This document shows, one piece after another, positions 11,067 to 24,200 of a DNA stretch of 64,000 nucleotides; within the stretch, counting starts at the first letter, position 1; every line of letters begins with the position of its first letter. The notes under the pieces were generated by a model, which saw only the letters and a program-made list of their open reading frames with translations, made no database searches and was not told the DNA's origin. The stretch spans positions 38,095,888 through 38,159,887 of the forward strand of contig NC_087065.1 in NCBI RefSeq assembly GCF_963678635.1, in the 5' to 3' direction. The position numbers and the translations under genes were made by a program. The stretch comes from Symsagittifera roscoffensis. Taxonomy: Eukaryota; Xenacoelomorpha; Acoela; Convolutidae.

Positions 11067-11587
11067 AAAAACTTTAAATCAACCGGTTACAATGGCATAC
11101 GACAAGCTATTTTAAGAGCCATAACAAATTTGGTGATGAGTTTTTTTGATAAAAATTCAATTTATAGAGTTTTCATAACTCCTATGATCAGTTTTATTGT
11201 AAAAAGTGATTATTACTACTGGTTGGTGTTAACAAATGGTGCTATCAGTAATTTATTTTTGAAACAATAAAAAAATTGAACTTAACGTTTGAAAATAAAT
11301 CATTTTTTGAACCATCTGACTTTATTTGTGGTAAAAAGACATTAGGGTCACCATCGTGAGGGCGAAGACCTGTGGCTGATCCTAGGAAGAGGTGTTGAAG
11401 TTCTTTGAATCTACTTTTTACCGAAAAAAATACGGTTCCAAAAATTTTTTAACCTTTGCGATAGCAAGGGTATTGCAATCGGGTACGAGACTTTTTTCCC
11501 GTGGGCAACTTTGTCCGCATAACTTATTGTACTCTTCGAATTGGTGGTTCATTGGATCATAATGAATTCAAATTTTGAAGTGTCTTT

Positions 11588-11655
11588 TGCATAGCCTGAT
11601 GGCTAGGAAAACGCCTGGGACGGCAAAGGTTTTGGTTTCGAATCTGACCAAGACC
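11588..11655 (+). other. tRNA-like segment 1 in R2 copy a (Pol III box B remnant)
   Basis: GGTTTCGAATCTG at 11634-11646 is one inserted base from a Pol III box B (GGTTCGAATCC). A box-A-like TAGCCTGATGGC lies about 40 bases upstream. The cloverleaf cannot be closed well, so this is a derived head and not a tRNA gene. The matching segment in copy b is at about 16020-16085. Confidence 0.45.
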
Positions 11656-12120
11656 AGTTTTTATTCAAACTGTAATTGTTCCGGTTCAAAAAAGTTTCGG
11701 CCTTATATTTGTCTGATTATGTGTTGTCGCCTTAGTTGCCATACCTAGGAACTGTTTATTTTAGCTGTACACAATTTTAATTGCTGTTAATTTTAGCATT
11801 TTAAAACTCCGGCTGAATCGAAATTTGATTTTCACATTTGCTTGTTTTTTTACCAGCTCGAATTAATAAAAATTTCTTCTTTTTTTCATTTTTTTGTCTA
11901 TTTCATCGGCTCAATGAATTTCAGCCTAATTTTATCAACTTAGTGGCTTTTTATAGCGTCGATACGCCCAAAAAAAAAGATTTTTTTGCGCGGTGAGCTC
12001 TGAGGGAAAAGGGAATTTTTTATAAGTTAAGATTTTTTGTGAATTTTTTTCAGGACGAAGGGTTTCTGCTCAGGTTTGTGGTTTAGTTATCGTCTGTTAA
12101 CCATAACTTCAATTCCAATC

Positions 12121-12206
12121 AACTATCCGGCGCATCTTGCGTAGAGGTAAAACAACTGCTTGAGATGGTAAAGATTTGCAGTTCGAATCCGGTTGGGTCC
12201 TTTTTT
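12121..12206 (+). other. tRNA-like segment 2 in R2 copy a
   Basis: Box B GTTCGAATCCG at 12181-12191, box-A-like TGCGTAGAGGT at about 12139, and a TTTTTT run at 12201-12206 that would terminate Pol III. The acceptor stem has no 5' partner for GGGTCC, so this is not a functional tRNA gene. It is conserved in copy b at about 16681-16767. Confidence 0.5.
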
Positions 12207-12860
12207 GCAAACTAGAGTTTTTTCTTCCGATTATCGTCCGTCTGTTTATTTTTGTCGGTTTAGTCGCCGTAGCTTGATGATTCAGCTTTATTCCAAGTTG
12301 ATTTAACCTCCATGCTTGAAACGACAAAGCCGGGAATTCGCTTCCAGTTGATACCTGTTTTTCTTGCAAACAGAAAATTTTGGCTAACTCAGATTGTCTG
12401 TCTGCTTATTTTTGTTTGCTTAGTTCCACAGAAAGCACTATCTTTTGCAAATTTGGCTTCTTTATACCATTCTCAAAGCTCTTTGAAGGGTTTCTAATGG
12501 TGCATGCATTAGAAACTTATATTTTGTTCCGGATGTTTTGGGCTTTTGTGCAATTTTCATTGACAAAAACAACTTTTTGATTGTGTTTTTTTTTTCGTTT
12601 TATTTTCATTGTCATTCATATTTGTATCGCAAGTGGGGTGAGGCTCAGCTTCGCCTCTGTGTTAAGTTTGTGATTCTGCTCGAAATCATTGTTTTTGTTT
12701 CTTAATATAGTACACTGAAAAATTCCAATTTAATGTAGGTTTTCAGAGAACTGAAAGTGAAAAACTCCTAACAAAATCTAGTCAAACATTTCAGCAACAA
12801 TTTTATAGTAAATTATAATACATTGGTTTTTATTGTGCTTTCCAGAGGTAAAGTATAGTA

Positions 12861-13418
12861 TAATTAAAAATATTATATTAATTCGAAGAAAAAAAGCATG
12901 AAACAAATTCTAGAAAAAAGACACGAAATAGGAATTACAGATGAAGCTCTCAAAATCATGATTGTTTTGCATAGAAAACAGAATTTGAACCATTTCAGAC
13001 CAGCAAACTTTTTTTGTATATTCACATTTTTGAGACTTCAAAACGTTATGTTTACTAACGGCTCGAATGTGAACTGAATTACCGCCTGGTCGTCTCTTAA
13101 ACAGTTTACAGCTGGGTCGTTTTTCTAAATAATTTAATATAATAGCCGAACTGTGGTCACTACAATTAGTTTCCATTAATGAATTGCTTAGCAAATTTAG
13201 TTCATTTTTATGTAAATAAAATGTAGTTTTGTTCATAGAATGCCCGTTCAATCCTTTGCGGCCTGAACGGGCTGGCAGATTTTTAAGTGTTGTTAGAAAA
13301 GTATTTGATAATCAAGATTTAAATTTTTGAATTCCGAGAAAATTGACTAAATACCATTTTTAGAGCCAGAGTTCAGATGAAATGTGTCTCCGATAAAACA
13401 GGTCTCGTTGTGTATCAT
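12861..13418. other. 3' flank of the complete cathepsin gene, no gene recognised
   Basis: Sequence downstream of the cathepsin stop codon. A 113-codon minus-strand open frame (12910-13251) has no recognisable motif and no second copy. No canonical AATAAA is seen on the minus strand close to the stop, so the polyadenylation site is unresolved. Confidence 0.35.
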
Positions 13419-15184
<1,766 letters not shown>

Positions 15185-15229
15185 TTTGGCTATGAACTCA
15201 AAAACAGTCCTGATTTTTTGTACACTAGA

Positions 15230-15263
15230 AAATGATTTGAGGGTCCAAAGTTTGGGTTTTATA
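15230..15263 (-). promoter_or_regulatory. TATA box and initiator of the complete cathepsin gene
   Basis: On the minus strand TATAAAACCCAAA (15263-15251) lies 30 bases before the A of TCATTT (15235-15230), ideal spacing for a focused Pol II promoter. The element equals that of copy B, although surrounding sequence has diverged. Confidence 0.75.
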
Positions 15264-15324
15264 GTAAAAAATTTGCGGAAGCCCTGAAACGTGGCCTTTG
15301 TTTAATGTATTGTAATCAACTCTC

Positions 15325-15985
15325 TATATTCATCATCATTGACAAAACATTTGAACAAACATCCGTTAGTAACGTTAAAGATAGCCATCAGTTTAGAACT
15401 AAATTATATCTGCTGATGCCAAAGGTTTCATCATTGAATCATGTTTCTATTACTTAATCAGAATAATTTTGAAAACCAAGATTAAAAAAAAATGCACAAT
15501 TTTTTTTTACTGCAAGCTCTAAATTTTATCTAGATACTCAAATTTTATCACTTTTGCTATCTTCTATCAGGCTATACTCAAATTTTATCATGCTATTATA
15601 TAACTCAATCATGTCTATTCTTTATTTGAGGCAATGAATTTTGGTATGAAAGAAAATACGCTAATTGGTCGGAACTTTGTTTAATTATTCAGCTCGCATG
15701 TTATAAAACCGGAGCGAATGTCAGATTTTATATTAGTTGAGTTTCTTCATTTTCAGTTTGTTTTCATTTTTGAGCAACGAATCTTCGTCACTTATTCAAG
15801 TATTTCAGAATGTATAGAAACGTTCATAGATATTTTTATTCGAATTATATTCGCTGATAAAACCGTGAAGCCCCAGTTTTAAAATTAAAACATTATTTCA
15901 CCTGCAACCAATTTGGGATACGGAAATTATTTGCTGGACCGATACTAACAGGCTTTGCCTGAACTCATCTAGACAAAATTGTTTG
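15325..15985. repeat. duplicated upstream segment P1
   Basis: Similar along its length to 17632-18275 (shared CATCATTGACAAAA, ATCATGTTTCTATTACTTAA, AGCTCGC.TGTTATAAAACCG and TTTGCCTGA blocks). It lies directly upstream of the complete cathepsin gene. A plus-strand TATAAAA at 15702-15708 is kept in the partner (18000-18006). No convincing open frame follows either one. Confidence 0.7.
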
Positions 15986-15989
15986 GATA

Positions 15990-17330
15990 AATTCAGATTT
16001 TGTAGTGCTTTTTGTACACTTAGCTTGGTGATCACGAATACGACTGGGACGGCAAAGGTCTTGGTTTCGAATCTGACCAGGACCAGTTTTTATTCAAACA
16101 CTAATTGTTCCGGTTCAAAAAAGTTTCGGCCTAATAATTTTCTGATTCTGTGTCGTCGCCTAATGTGCCATACCTAGGACTTGTTTGTTTCAGCTGCAAA
16201 AGATTTTAACTGCAACGAATTTTGACATTTCAAAAATCCGGCTGAATCGAAACTTGCTTTTCACATTTGGTTGTAATTTGGCGAGCGAAATCTTTTTTTA
16301 GGCATATCGACACAATAAGAAGCCATTAAGTCAATATTAAATTGGCTAAAATTCATTAAGCCGACAAGAAAAATGAAAACAGAAAAGACATTTTAACTAA
16401 TTATTCGAGCTGTAATTATTCGAACATTACAGCTCGAATAATTAGTTAAAATTTCTTTTCTTTTTTCATTTTTCTTGTCGGCTTAATGAATTTTAGCCAA
16501 TTTAATATTGACTTAATGGCTTCTTATTGTGTCGATATGCCTAAAAAAAAAGATTTCGTTCGCGTGTGACGTCTGAGGAAACGGGGACTTTTCTATAAAG
16601 TAAGATTTTTTCTACATGAAGGGTTTCTGTTCAGGTTTTTTGGCTTAGTTACCGCCTGGTAACATTTTTTTCAATTCCAACAACTATTTGGCGCATCTCA
16701 TATAGAGGTAAAAGAACTGCTTGAGATGGCGAAGATTTGCTGTTCGAATTCGGTTGGGCCCTTTTTTGTTCGGATTATCGTCCATCTGTTTGTTTTTGAC
16801 GGCTTAGTTCCCGTAGTTTGATGATTCAACTTCATTACATTTTGAGTTAACCTCCATGCTTCAGATTGTCTGCTTATTTTTTTGACTTAGTTCCACAGAA
16901 AGGACTATTTTGAAAACTTGGCTTCTGTATAGCTTTCTCAAAGCTCTTCGTAGAGTTTTGAATGGTGCAGGCTTCAGAAACTCTAAATTTTGATACGGAA
17001 GTTTTGAGCTATTGTGCAATTTTCTTTGACAAAAACAATTTTTGGTTTTTTTTTCGTTTTCTTTTCATAGACATTCATTTTTGTATCGCAAGTGGGGCGA
17101 AGCTCAGCTTTGCGATTGTGTTAGGCTTGTGATTCTGCTCGAAATCATTTTTTTTGTTTATTTATAAACTACAGTGAAAAAATCCAATCTAATGTAGATT
17201 TTTAGAGAACGAAAAACGAAAAACTCTTAACAAAGTCTAGTCAACCATTTCAGCAACAATTTTACAGAAATTTATAGTACAGTGGTTTTCATTGTGCTTT
17301 CCAGAGGTAAAAAATGGTTTTAAAAAACTT
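15990..17330. repeat. R2 long repeat, copy b
   Basis: Same order of blocks as 11459-12860, including both tRNA-like segments (box B near 16053 and 16742) and the stem-loop GCGAAGCTCAGCTTTGC near 17099. It differs by an inverted duplication in its middle that makes the palindrome at 16281-16563. It sits between the P1 segment and the exon scrap of cathepsin copy D. Confidence 0.6.
16281..16563. repeat. 283-bp near-perfect palindrome
   Basis: The left arm 16281-16416 and right arm 16426-16563 are reverse complements with only a few mismatches, separated by 9 bases (TATTCGAAC). Copy a of the same repeat has this segment once (about 11920-12000), so the palindrome arose by inverted duplication inside R2. 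Transcribed, it would fold into one hairpin of about 136 pairs. Confidence 0.92.
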
Positions 17331-17430
17331 TTTCATTGTTTCACATAAAGAATACCATGATACAAATTTTAGACAAAAAAGACCCAAACTGATCGGAAAA
17401 TAATTACAGGTGAAGCTGCCAAAATGTTAA

Positions 17431-17600
17431 ATGTGTTGTCCGTCCCGAACTCCGGTGGTCGAGAAGTCCCAGCAGCTACCGCATGATGACTGGTCTTTCA
17501 CTCCAGTGACGTAGCATTCTTTTGTCCAATTCACGCTTTCCGGGATTCCAGTTTTTACGGGAATATGTTTTTCAGGAATTGCGTCGATCGAAACTTTTTG
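17431..17600 (-). pseudogene. cathepsin L-like exon 2 scrap (copy D)
   Basis: Minus-strand translation follows the propeptide tail and start of the mature domain (SIDAIPEKH...VNWTKE...CGSCW) and is closest to copies B and C. Changes include Gly-to-Cys before YVTGVKD, QS for QG before SCGSCW, Asp for Ala in CGSCWDF, and VRDGQH for VLEGQH. The exon breaks off at both ends without splice sites. On the upstream side it runs within about 35 bases into P2, which in the complete gene lies far upstream of exon 1. An internal deletion therefore removed exon 1 and the promoter. Confidence 0.85.
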
Positions 17601-17631
17601 TATTTTTAATGTTTAGTAATTAAATGTCCCT

Positions 17632-18275
17632 ATTAATCATCATTGACAAAATATTTGAACAAGCATCCGTTAGCTAAGTTAGTAATAACCATCAGTTTAG
17701 AGTTAAGTTATGCCTGCTGATGCCTAAGGCTTCCTCAATGAATCATGTTTCTATTACTTAATCAGAGTATTTATGAAAACCAAGACTCTTAAAAAATCAT
17801 CAAAATTATTTACTCAAAACTCTAAATATTAACTAGATAAACAAATTTTATTGTAAAAATTCATTTCAAGCTATACTCAAATTGTATCATGCTATCGTAT
17901 AACTTAATCATATCTATTCTTTATTTGAGGTAATTGATTTTGGTATGAAAATAAATAAGATAATTGGTCGGAGTTTTTTTTAATATCCAGCTCGCTTGTT
18001 ATAAAACCGAGGGGAAGGCCAGATTTTATATTAATTAAGTTTCTTTACATTCAGTTTGCTTTCATTTTTTAGCAACGAATCTTGGTTACTTATTCAAGTA
18101 ATGCAGAATGTAGAGAAATTTTCATAGGTATTTTTATTCGAATTATGTTCGCCAATAAAACCGTGAAGTCCTTTTTTTTAAATAAAACCATATTTTACCT
18201 GCAACCAACTTTTGATACGAAAATTATTTGCTGGGCCGATACTAACCGGCTTTGCCTGAGCTCATCTAAAAGCTC
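17632..18275. repeat. duplicated upstream segment P2
   Basis: Partner of P1 (15325-15985). With the exon scrap next to it, this is the remains of a duplicated cathepsin locus. The plus-strand open frame 18082-18312 is not preserved in P1 and is not supported. Confidence 0.7.
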
Positions 18276-18619
18276 AACATCTAAGCAAAATTGTTCGAAC
18301 CTAGCCGACTAATCCGCACTCAATACTGGAATGTTTGTGGAAAGGCCGCAAAATGTGTTCTTTTCAATTGTTTTTTCCACTTATGAAGACTTTGTTCCAA
18401 CATAAATTTTCAAGACACCATGTTAAAAAATTAGGGGCTTTACTGTCCCGACTTTTGAAGTAAATAAGCAATATATAAGGAATGTGTTTTGTTTTAATCA
18501 GACCTACTTGCAGAAGAATTTTCCCGCCCTTAGATCTTCGTGTTCACAGAATTCTTACGCTTATCACCATACTAACTTGACTTTATATCGCTGTGAAACG
18601 AATCTACCTGAACTGCTTG
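18276..18619. other. spacer without recognisable feature
   Basis: AT-rich DNA between P2 and the best R1 copy. No gene or repeat partner is recognised. Confidence 0.35.
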
Positions 18620-19165
18620 TTGTTCCGACTTTCGATACGAAAGTAACGGAATATTTGTGCTCGGGGTGGGTTTTTTTTCTTCAGACAAATTTCGACTTTT
18701 TAACTAGCCATTTTTGACGGAATTTTTTTATATCATTCGAAAGGTATTGTTGTCCTGAGCTTAAATTTGAAAAGAAATTTCACCTGTGATCATTTTTCGT
18801 AAAGTTATGAGGGTTTAAAGATTGCCATTTTGGCCATTTTGACCAATTTGGGACAATTAACGCGCGATATAATTCGCGCTATTAACGCGTAAGCGGAGAT
18901 TTAATCCGTCTTATAAATCGATCCAAATTGGTTGAACAAAGCTTATTTGCCATAATTGATGTGTTACAAGGAACGAAAACTATCTTTTTGTACTTTATAT
19001 GGCGTGTGGGGGGATGATTTTCTTTAAAAAATTTCAAATTTTAGAAAAAAAAATTTCATTTTATTTTATTTCATATAATGTTTTTATGTTATTACTGCTG
19101 CTCCATAAACCTTCAAAAGCAGTCGGAACATTCAGGGCTTCGCCCTGATACGAGCATTCTTGTTT
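18620..19165 (+). repeat. R1 dispersed repeat, reference copy (candidate Helitron-like)
   Basis: Starts near the TTCCGACTTTCGATACGAAAG block. It contains a GC-rich core of repeated AACGCG motifs (AATTAACGCGCGATATAATT at about 18855), then ACTTTATATGGCGTGTGGGG. It ends with the perfect stem-loop CAGGGCTTCGCCCTG (19133-19147) followed by ATACGA. Copies or parts recur at 515, 5497, 7340, 26566, 26645 and 35713. It has no coding capacity. A terminal hairpin close to the 3' end suggests a non-autonomous Helitron, but the 5' end is not defined. Confidence 0.55.
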
Positions 19166-19359
19166 TATACTTTGTGCTGAAAGTGTGACGTGCATTACTT
19201 TCGCGTAGATCCACAAAACCTATCTAAATTGAATTAAGACAAGCTAATTGGTCTGATCAAATTCACACACTTAGTCAAATAATAATACTATAAATTTAAT
19301 TTTATCATCTTAAAACTCAAATCTAGTCAATGGGCCAGTTAATGGGCAGTCCGAAAATT

Positions 19360-19380
19360 CAGGGATGTGCCCTGATACGA
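19360..19380 (+). repeat. isolated R1-type terminal stem-loop
   Basis: CAGGGATGTGCCCTG at 19360-19374 followed by ATACGAGCA, as at the end of the R1 copy 225 bases upstream. Only the terminal part of the repeat is recognisable here. Confidence 0.5.
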
Positions 19381-21254
19381 GCAGTCGTGTTACTTTATTT
19401 GAACAATGAGCAAGATGGAGTTCAAATCAAGTTTTTGAGAGTTCGACACATAAGTTTCCAAGCCATATAAATACTTTTTAAGGCAAAATCAGGCAAACAT
19501 AATTTTTCACATCAAAGTTTTCACATCAAAGTTACAATGAAAGATTTGACTGTGAGTAGCACGTCCATCAAGCCACCAAGAGAAGTGAAAAAAGTCTGAC
19601 CTATAAAATTGAAAACCATATCATAACAAATCGCTTCCCTAAATTGTGAAAATAAATAAGGGTACGGATAGAGACTATTTTATACGAAAACTAAGATACC
19701 CTGTTTATATGTTGGATGGTTTCTTTAGAGACTTTATTGAAACTAAAAGCACTCACCATTGGTACCTAAGCTAGGCAAAAAAAGGCTGGCTAGCTGCAGT
19801 TTACATCAACACGAATAAAATATATTTATCTACAGAATAAAGCAGTTAAAAAAGTTTGAAACATTTCATAAATGGCTTGTTTTTCTCAAAAACAAAAACT
19901 TAATAGGAAAATGAAAAAAGAAATAACTCATGTATCATGCGCTTAGTACTTTTGATAAGGCCGCTTAGGCTCAGACAAAAATCATACTGTTCTGTGAATA
20001 TGCAACTGAAGTACATACGGCGTCCCAGGTCGCCCATACTACAAAAAATTCTATTTTCAAACTTTTTAGAAAACTTGAAGGAAATTTTCTCCCGCTTGAA
20101 AATTTTGTTACAACTTGTGTAATTTTTTTAATGAACGATTGATTTTGGTTTCAGTGAATTACAAAAACAGCTTCAAAATAATTTTTCCGTCACAAAACTA
20201 TGAGAGTTCAAAAATGAGAAATTTCCTGACACTTTAAACGAGTTTCAAAAAATTGATGATGAGAAATCCATAATTTTGAAAAATTTACTTTTTTCTCAGT
20301 TACAATCATGGTAAAACTTTCTGGTTAAGTTTATAATGTATTTGTTCTTTAATGATCGAGTTGTAGTTATTCAGTGGATGAAAATTTTTTGGGGTAATTA
20401 AAGCTATACTTTTGATCAGTCGTGTCATACTTTATGGGATGCGTTGTATGTGGCGCTTTGATTGAATTTTTTGGTTGACCCATTTAATAGAATTTAAGTT
20501 ATATCGTCTAAAGCGCTTTTGATTCTTGTAACACTCTTTGGTAAAGTGGCGAACTTGGTGAACAGTTGTAAGAATCGCATACGAAAAGTTCTGAGATGGT
20601 GATTTTTGATTTTTGGTCGTGTCGGGGTAATTCGTTTTACTGATTTGTTAAATTACTGAACGCATCCTAATTAAGCACTGTTTTTTTCGACAGCCCATCG
20701 ATTCTATGGAACTTTTTTTAAAAACTGACCCTCTCAAATGCTGGAGTATACAATTTTTCTACAAATTAGTGATAACTTGTTTTTTAATGCTTTATCATTT
20801 TAATAGTCAACGCTACTTTTGATGAATTATTTTAAACCATCTTTTTTTAAACAAACATTAAAATCGTTAAGGCATTGATTTATCAAGCAAGCCTCACGGA
20901 GATAAACATAAGCCAAATAATCAAACAAAATATGACTGAGAACTTCAGTTCCTTGGCAGCAACTTAGCTTAATTAGCAATTATTTAAGCTAGAAATTCAA
21001 AGGCTTGATGAACGCTCAACGCAAAGTCATGTTTCATTTTTTCAATATAAATAAATCCATGCTGCGATTCTTCAGCGATTTCTTTTATTTAAAAAGTAAA
21101 GCTATCATGTTTTGTCAAAACGTAGAGCAAAGTTGATGGCGACGATAAATTTTTACTTCAAGCGACTGATTGGCTTTAAGTTATTCTCTGAGCTACACGT
21201 CAGTTCTTCATTGTAGTGTAAGGTAGCAGCGCTTTTTTTCAATTTGTTCAATAT
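19381..21254. other. intergenic region upstream of LRPAP1
   Basis: No gene or repeat family is recognised. A 12-base direct repeat (CACATCAAAGTT) occurs twice near 19507-19532. TCAGTT at 21200-21205 matches an arthropod initiator 53 bases before the LRPAP1 ATG, but no TATA box lies 30 bases upstream of it, so the promoter call is weak. Confidence 0.4.
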
Positions 21255-24200
21255 ATGAATAAAATTGAAAAAATGAGGCCATTAATAGCCAGCAAAGCGA
21301 CCATGTGTTGTATCACAATGGTTGTCGTCCTTGCCTTGGCCGTAGAAAATGTCGGAGCTGCGAACAAAGCGCGAACTCTCTTCGATCCAGAGGATCCGAA
21401 AGATGGCGAGGAGCCGCAAATGTCGGCCGAGGAGAGAGTGCAGAAGCTACGTGAGTACCGCATTAAGGAACGAGAGCGACGCCAGAAACTTCCGAGGCCC
21501 CCTCCTAGGGAGTTTAACTCCCCCCGACTTGAGAACATCTGGAAAGCGGCCAAGGACAGATATGATAACGTAACAGAAGCGGACACGCTGAAAAAAATCA
21601 AAAACGACTTAAACGATATTGTCAAATTGGAAAAGACAGTTCGTAAAGATGAAGAGCTGGACGAAAACTCGGAAAAACTTAAAACCCTCAGAGAAAAATT
21701 GAAGACCTTTTTCGATAAGTATGAGAAGTTACAGCCACCTCCTTTGCAGCTAACACCGCATAACGACTCAGTTCTCGAGGATCCAACTTTAAAAGAGTAT
21801 TGGTCTAGGGTGAAACACTTGGACTTCCTGGAGGAAAACGACATTCGAGAGCTTCAAGGCGAGTTCATGTACTGTGAGGACCAGATAAAGGCTTTGAATC
21901 ATTTCTTGGACAACGATCCAGCGTTCAAGAAGTTCCACGAAGTGGGCCACGATGAAATCACGAAGGTGCTGAAGAAGGGAGAGAACGAAACGGAGAAGTT
22001 TATGGAGGCCATCTATGCACAGCACGGAGTGAATGAGACTCGCAAGGCCTTTTTGATCTGGTTGCAACTGGGGAAAGAAGTCGCCAACTGCTACGACAGG
22101 TATCTCCGACTCCTTCATTTTTCCATATTTTCATTCAATTCTGGGCACTTTAATTATGTTCTGGACATTTTTATTCAATTTTGAATTTCACTTTTGATTC
22201 TGGTTATTGCTGATCAAAAAATTGGGTATTGACTATTTTCGAGCATTCATAGTCATTTTTGGCGTAAGCTGATTTTAATAGTCAAACTTAGCTTGATTTT
22301 AATTTGAATATTTGATGAGGGAGGAAATTTTAATAGTCAAACTTTGGATATTTGGTGATGGAGGATATTTATAGGCCATTTTTTTGAAGCAAAAACCTTA
22401 ATCGGTTGTTGTTTTTAGACTGCACCATTACACAGAAGAAGAAATCAGGAAGGAGGGGTTCAAGGAACCCCTGGTGAACAAACTATGGATTGAGGCCCAA
22501 AAGTCGAACATGACCAAACTGGAGATGCAAAAGTTCAAGTCAGAGTTGGACGCATTCCAGAACAAACTAAAAAAGAAGGAGAACTTGGTAAGAAGCTAAA
22601 ATTTTGAAGCAAACCAGTCAAGATAATCTATTGAACACGGCTGGAAAACTTTTAGAAAGGACTCATATTTCGAACAACTTGGCACCTGCTTAACATTTAT
22701 CAAGTACTAGTGCTGTTGGCCAAATTTTTCGTAAATATTCCGGATAAAGGAGTAATAAGACGAAAAAATTTGACGAAATGACCTAATAATAACCCTCACA
22801 AGCTTTAATTGAACGTTTCCGGCTATAGCTATAAGGGCATCGGCTCTCTCTTCAGAAAAGGAATGCTATAGCAAGGTTGAGTTATGTATACGAAGTTAAT
22901 CTGAATCTGTTTATCATTGTGGTTCTTTCTGGCTGAAACACTTGGAAAAAATGAACTTTCGTGTTTCCTTCTTTATTTGCTTTACGTGTGTCTTTTTTAT
23001 TATGTTTTTTTTCTAGTTTCATCCAGCTATCTTAGCGTTGCATACCATTTTCATATTTGATCTCATTGGGTTGTTTTATACGCTTTCGGGGTTTGTTTTG
23101 CAAGTTTTCTGCCAGATCTTTTAAAAGAAAATTCAACTTCTTTTTTGGGGCAATTGTTTGAAACTTTTGTATTCATTTGTTCTAAAACTTTTTATGTCAT
23201 TTTTTTCTGTCGATATGATCTTCACATATTACAAATAGTGAAAAAAGTTTTCGCTTATCTTTGTAATGTTCCTGTAAGACAAAATGAAATGCAGATTCTT
23301 TGGTTACTTTTTTTCTTATTGTTTCTTTTTACTGGTTATAGAAAGAAAAGAATGGAGTTTATTAGTCCGAATCCTTCTTATGTGTTAGATAATTGATTTT
23401 TATAACAATGCAAAAAGGTTCTGATTGTTTTTTAAGCGTACAACATTTCATTTAAAATTTTCTCTTTTGGTTTGAGTCAATTTTTTTTCGGCTTTTTGTT
23501 TTGAACCGCAAGTAGTGAGAATTTCAGCTTCGCCTCAGAGCTAAATTTTGTAACTCTTCGCTAGCTTATGTTTTCGGCGCCAATCAAATTTAAAAATACT
23601 ATAATTTAAATTCTGCTATATACATGACAGAAAATTTGGATGGATGACTTTTCGTGATTTTTTGATCAAATATCCAAAACTGTAAACAAAAATTTAAAAC
23701 TCTGCATGCATTGTTTGTTAGAAAATTTTTTGGCTCTTTTCCAGTCCCCTATTTCAAATTCAGTTTTGATAAGCTTATCTAAAACTGCTATAATGCAACA
23801 AATTTTTGCGTGGTGAACAAATTGACAGCTGTGAACATATTTGTAATTCATTCTTAACAGCGTAACATCACTCATTTAGCCGTAATAACACATAAAACAG
23901 AAATAAATCTTGGTATTCTGAAAGCAGGGAAACTGGAAAAGAGCCGTTTTTTTTGAGACCGTACTGATTTTGAGACCAAAGGATTATGAGACAGAACTGA
24001 TTTTGAAAAATTTTTACGTCGCTGTTTTTTTGACATTTTCAAGATTCTATTCTTCCTAAAAATAGGCTAATCATACAATTTCCAAGTGAAAAGCATGACA
24101 AAACTTTTTCATAAGCTCCTTATATAGAATTGTGCGACCAGTTTTCTTAAAACTCCATATATTGAACTCTATGTCTAGCATTTTCAGTGTATGTTGATCA

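Larger units (their letters stand above)
11459..12860. repeat. R2 long repeat with two tRNA-like segments, copy a
   Basis: About 1.4 kb alignable to 15990-17330 in the same order: a tRNA-like head, a block ending TCGGCTCAATGAATTTCAGCC, the AAAAAGATTTTTTTGCGCGG block, a second tRNA-like segment, TTTGTATCGCAAGTGGGG with a GAGGC/GCCTC stem-loop, and a tail near 12850. It has no open reading frame of note. The tRNA-like boxes suggest a SINE-like origin; the length and double head suggest a composite. Confidence 0.6.

Noticed and set aside
12910-13251. 113-codon minus open frame
   Set aside because: No motif, start context or second copy; in AT-rich DNA a frame of this length is not strong evidence.
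18082-18312. 76-codon plus frame downstream of the P2 TATA box
   Set aside because: The paralogous P1 segment does not keep the frame, and the ATG context differs.
21248-22118. Minus-strand frames opposite LRPAP1 exon 1 (up to 198 codons)
   Set aside because: Shadows of the real exon: Ser/Leu-rich complements of Lys/Glu codons.
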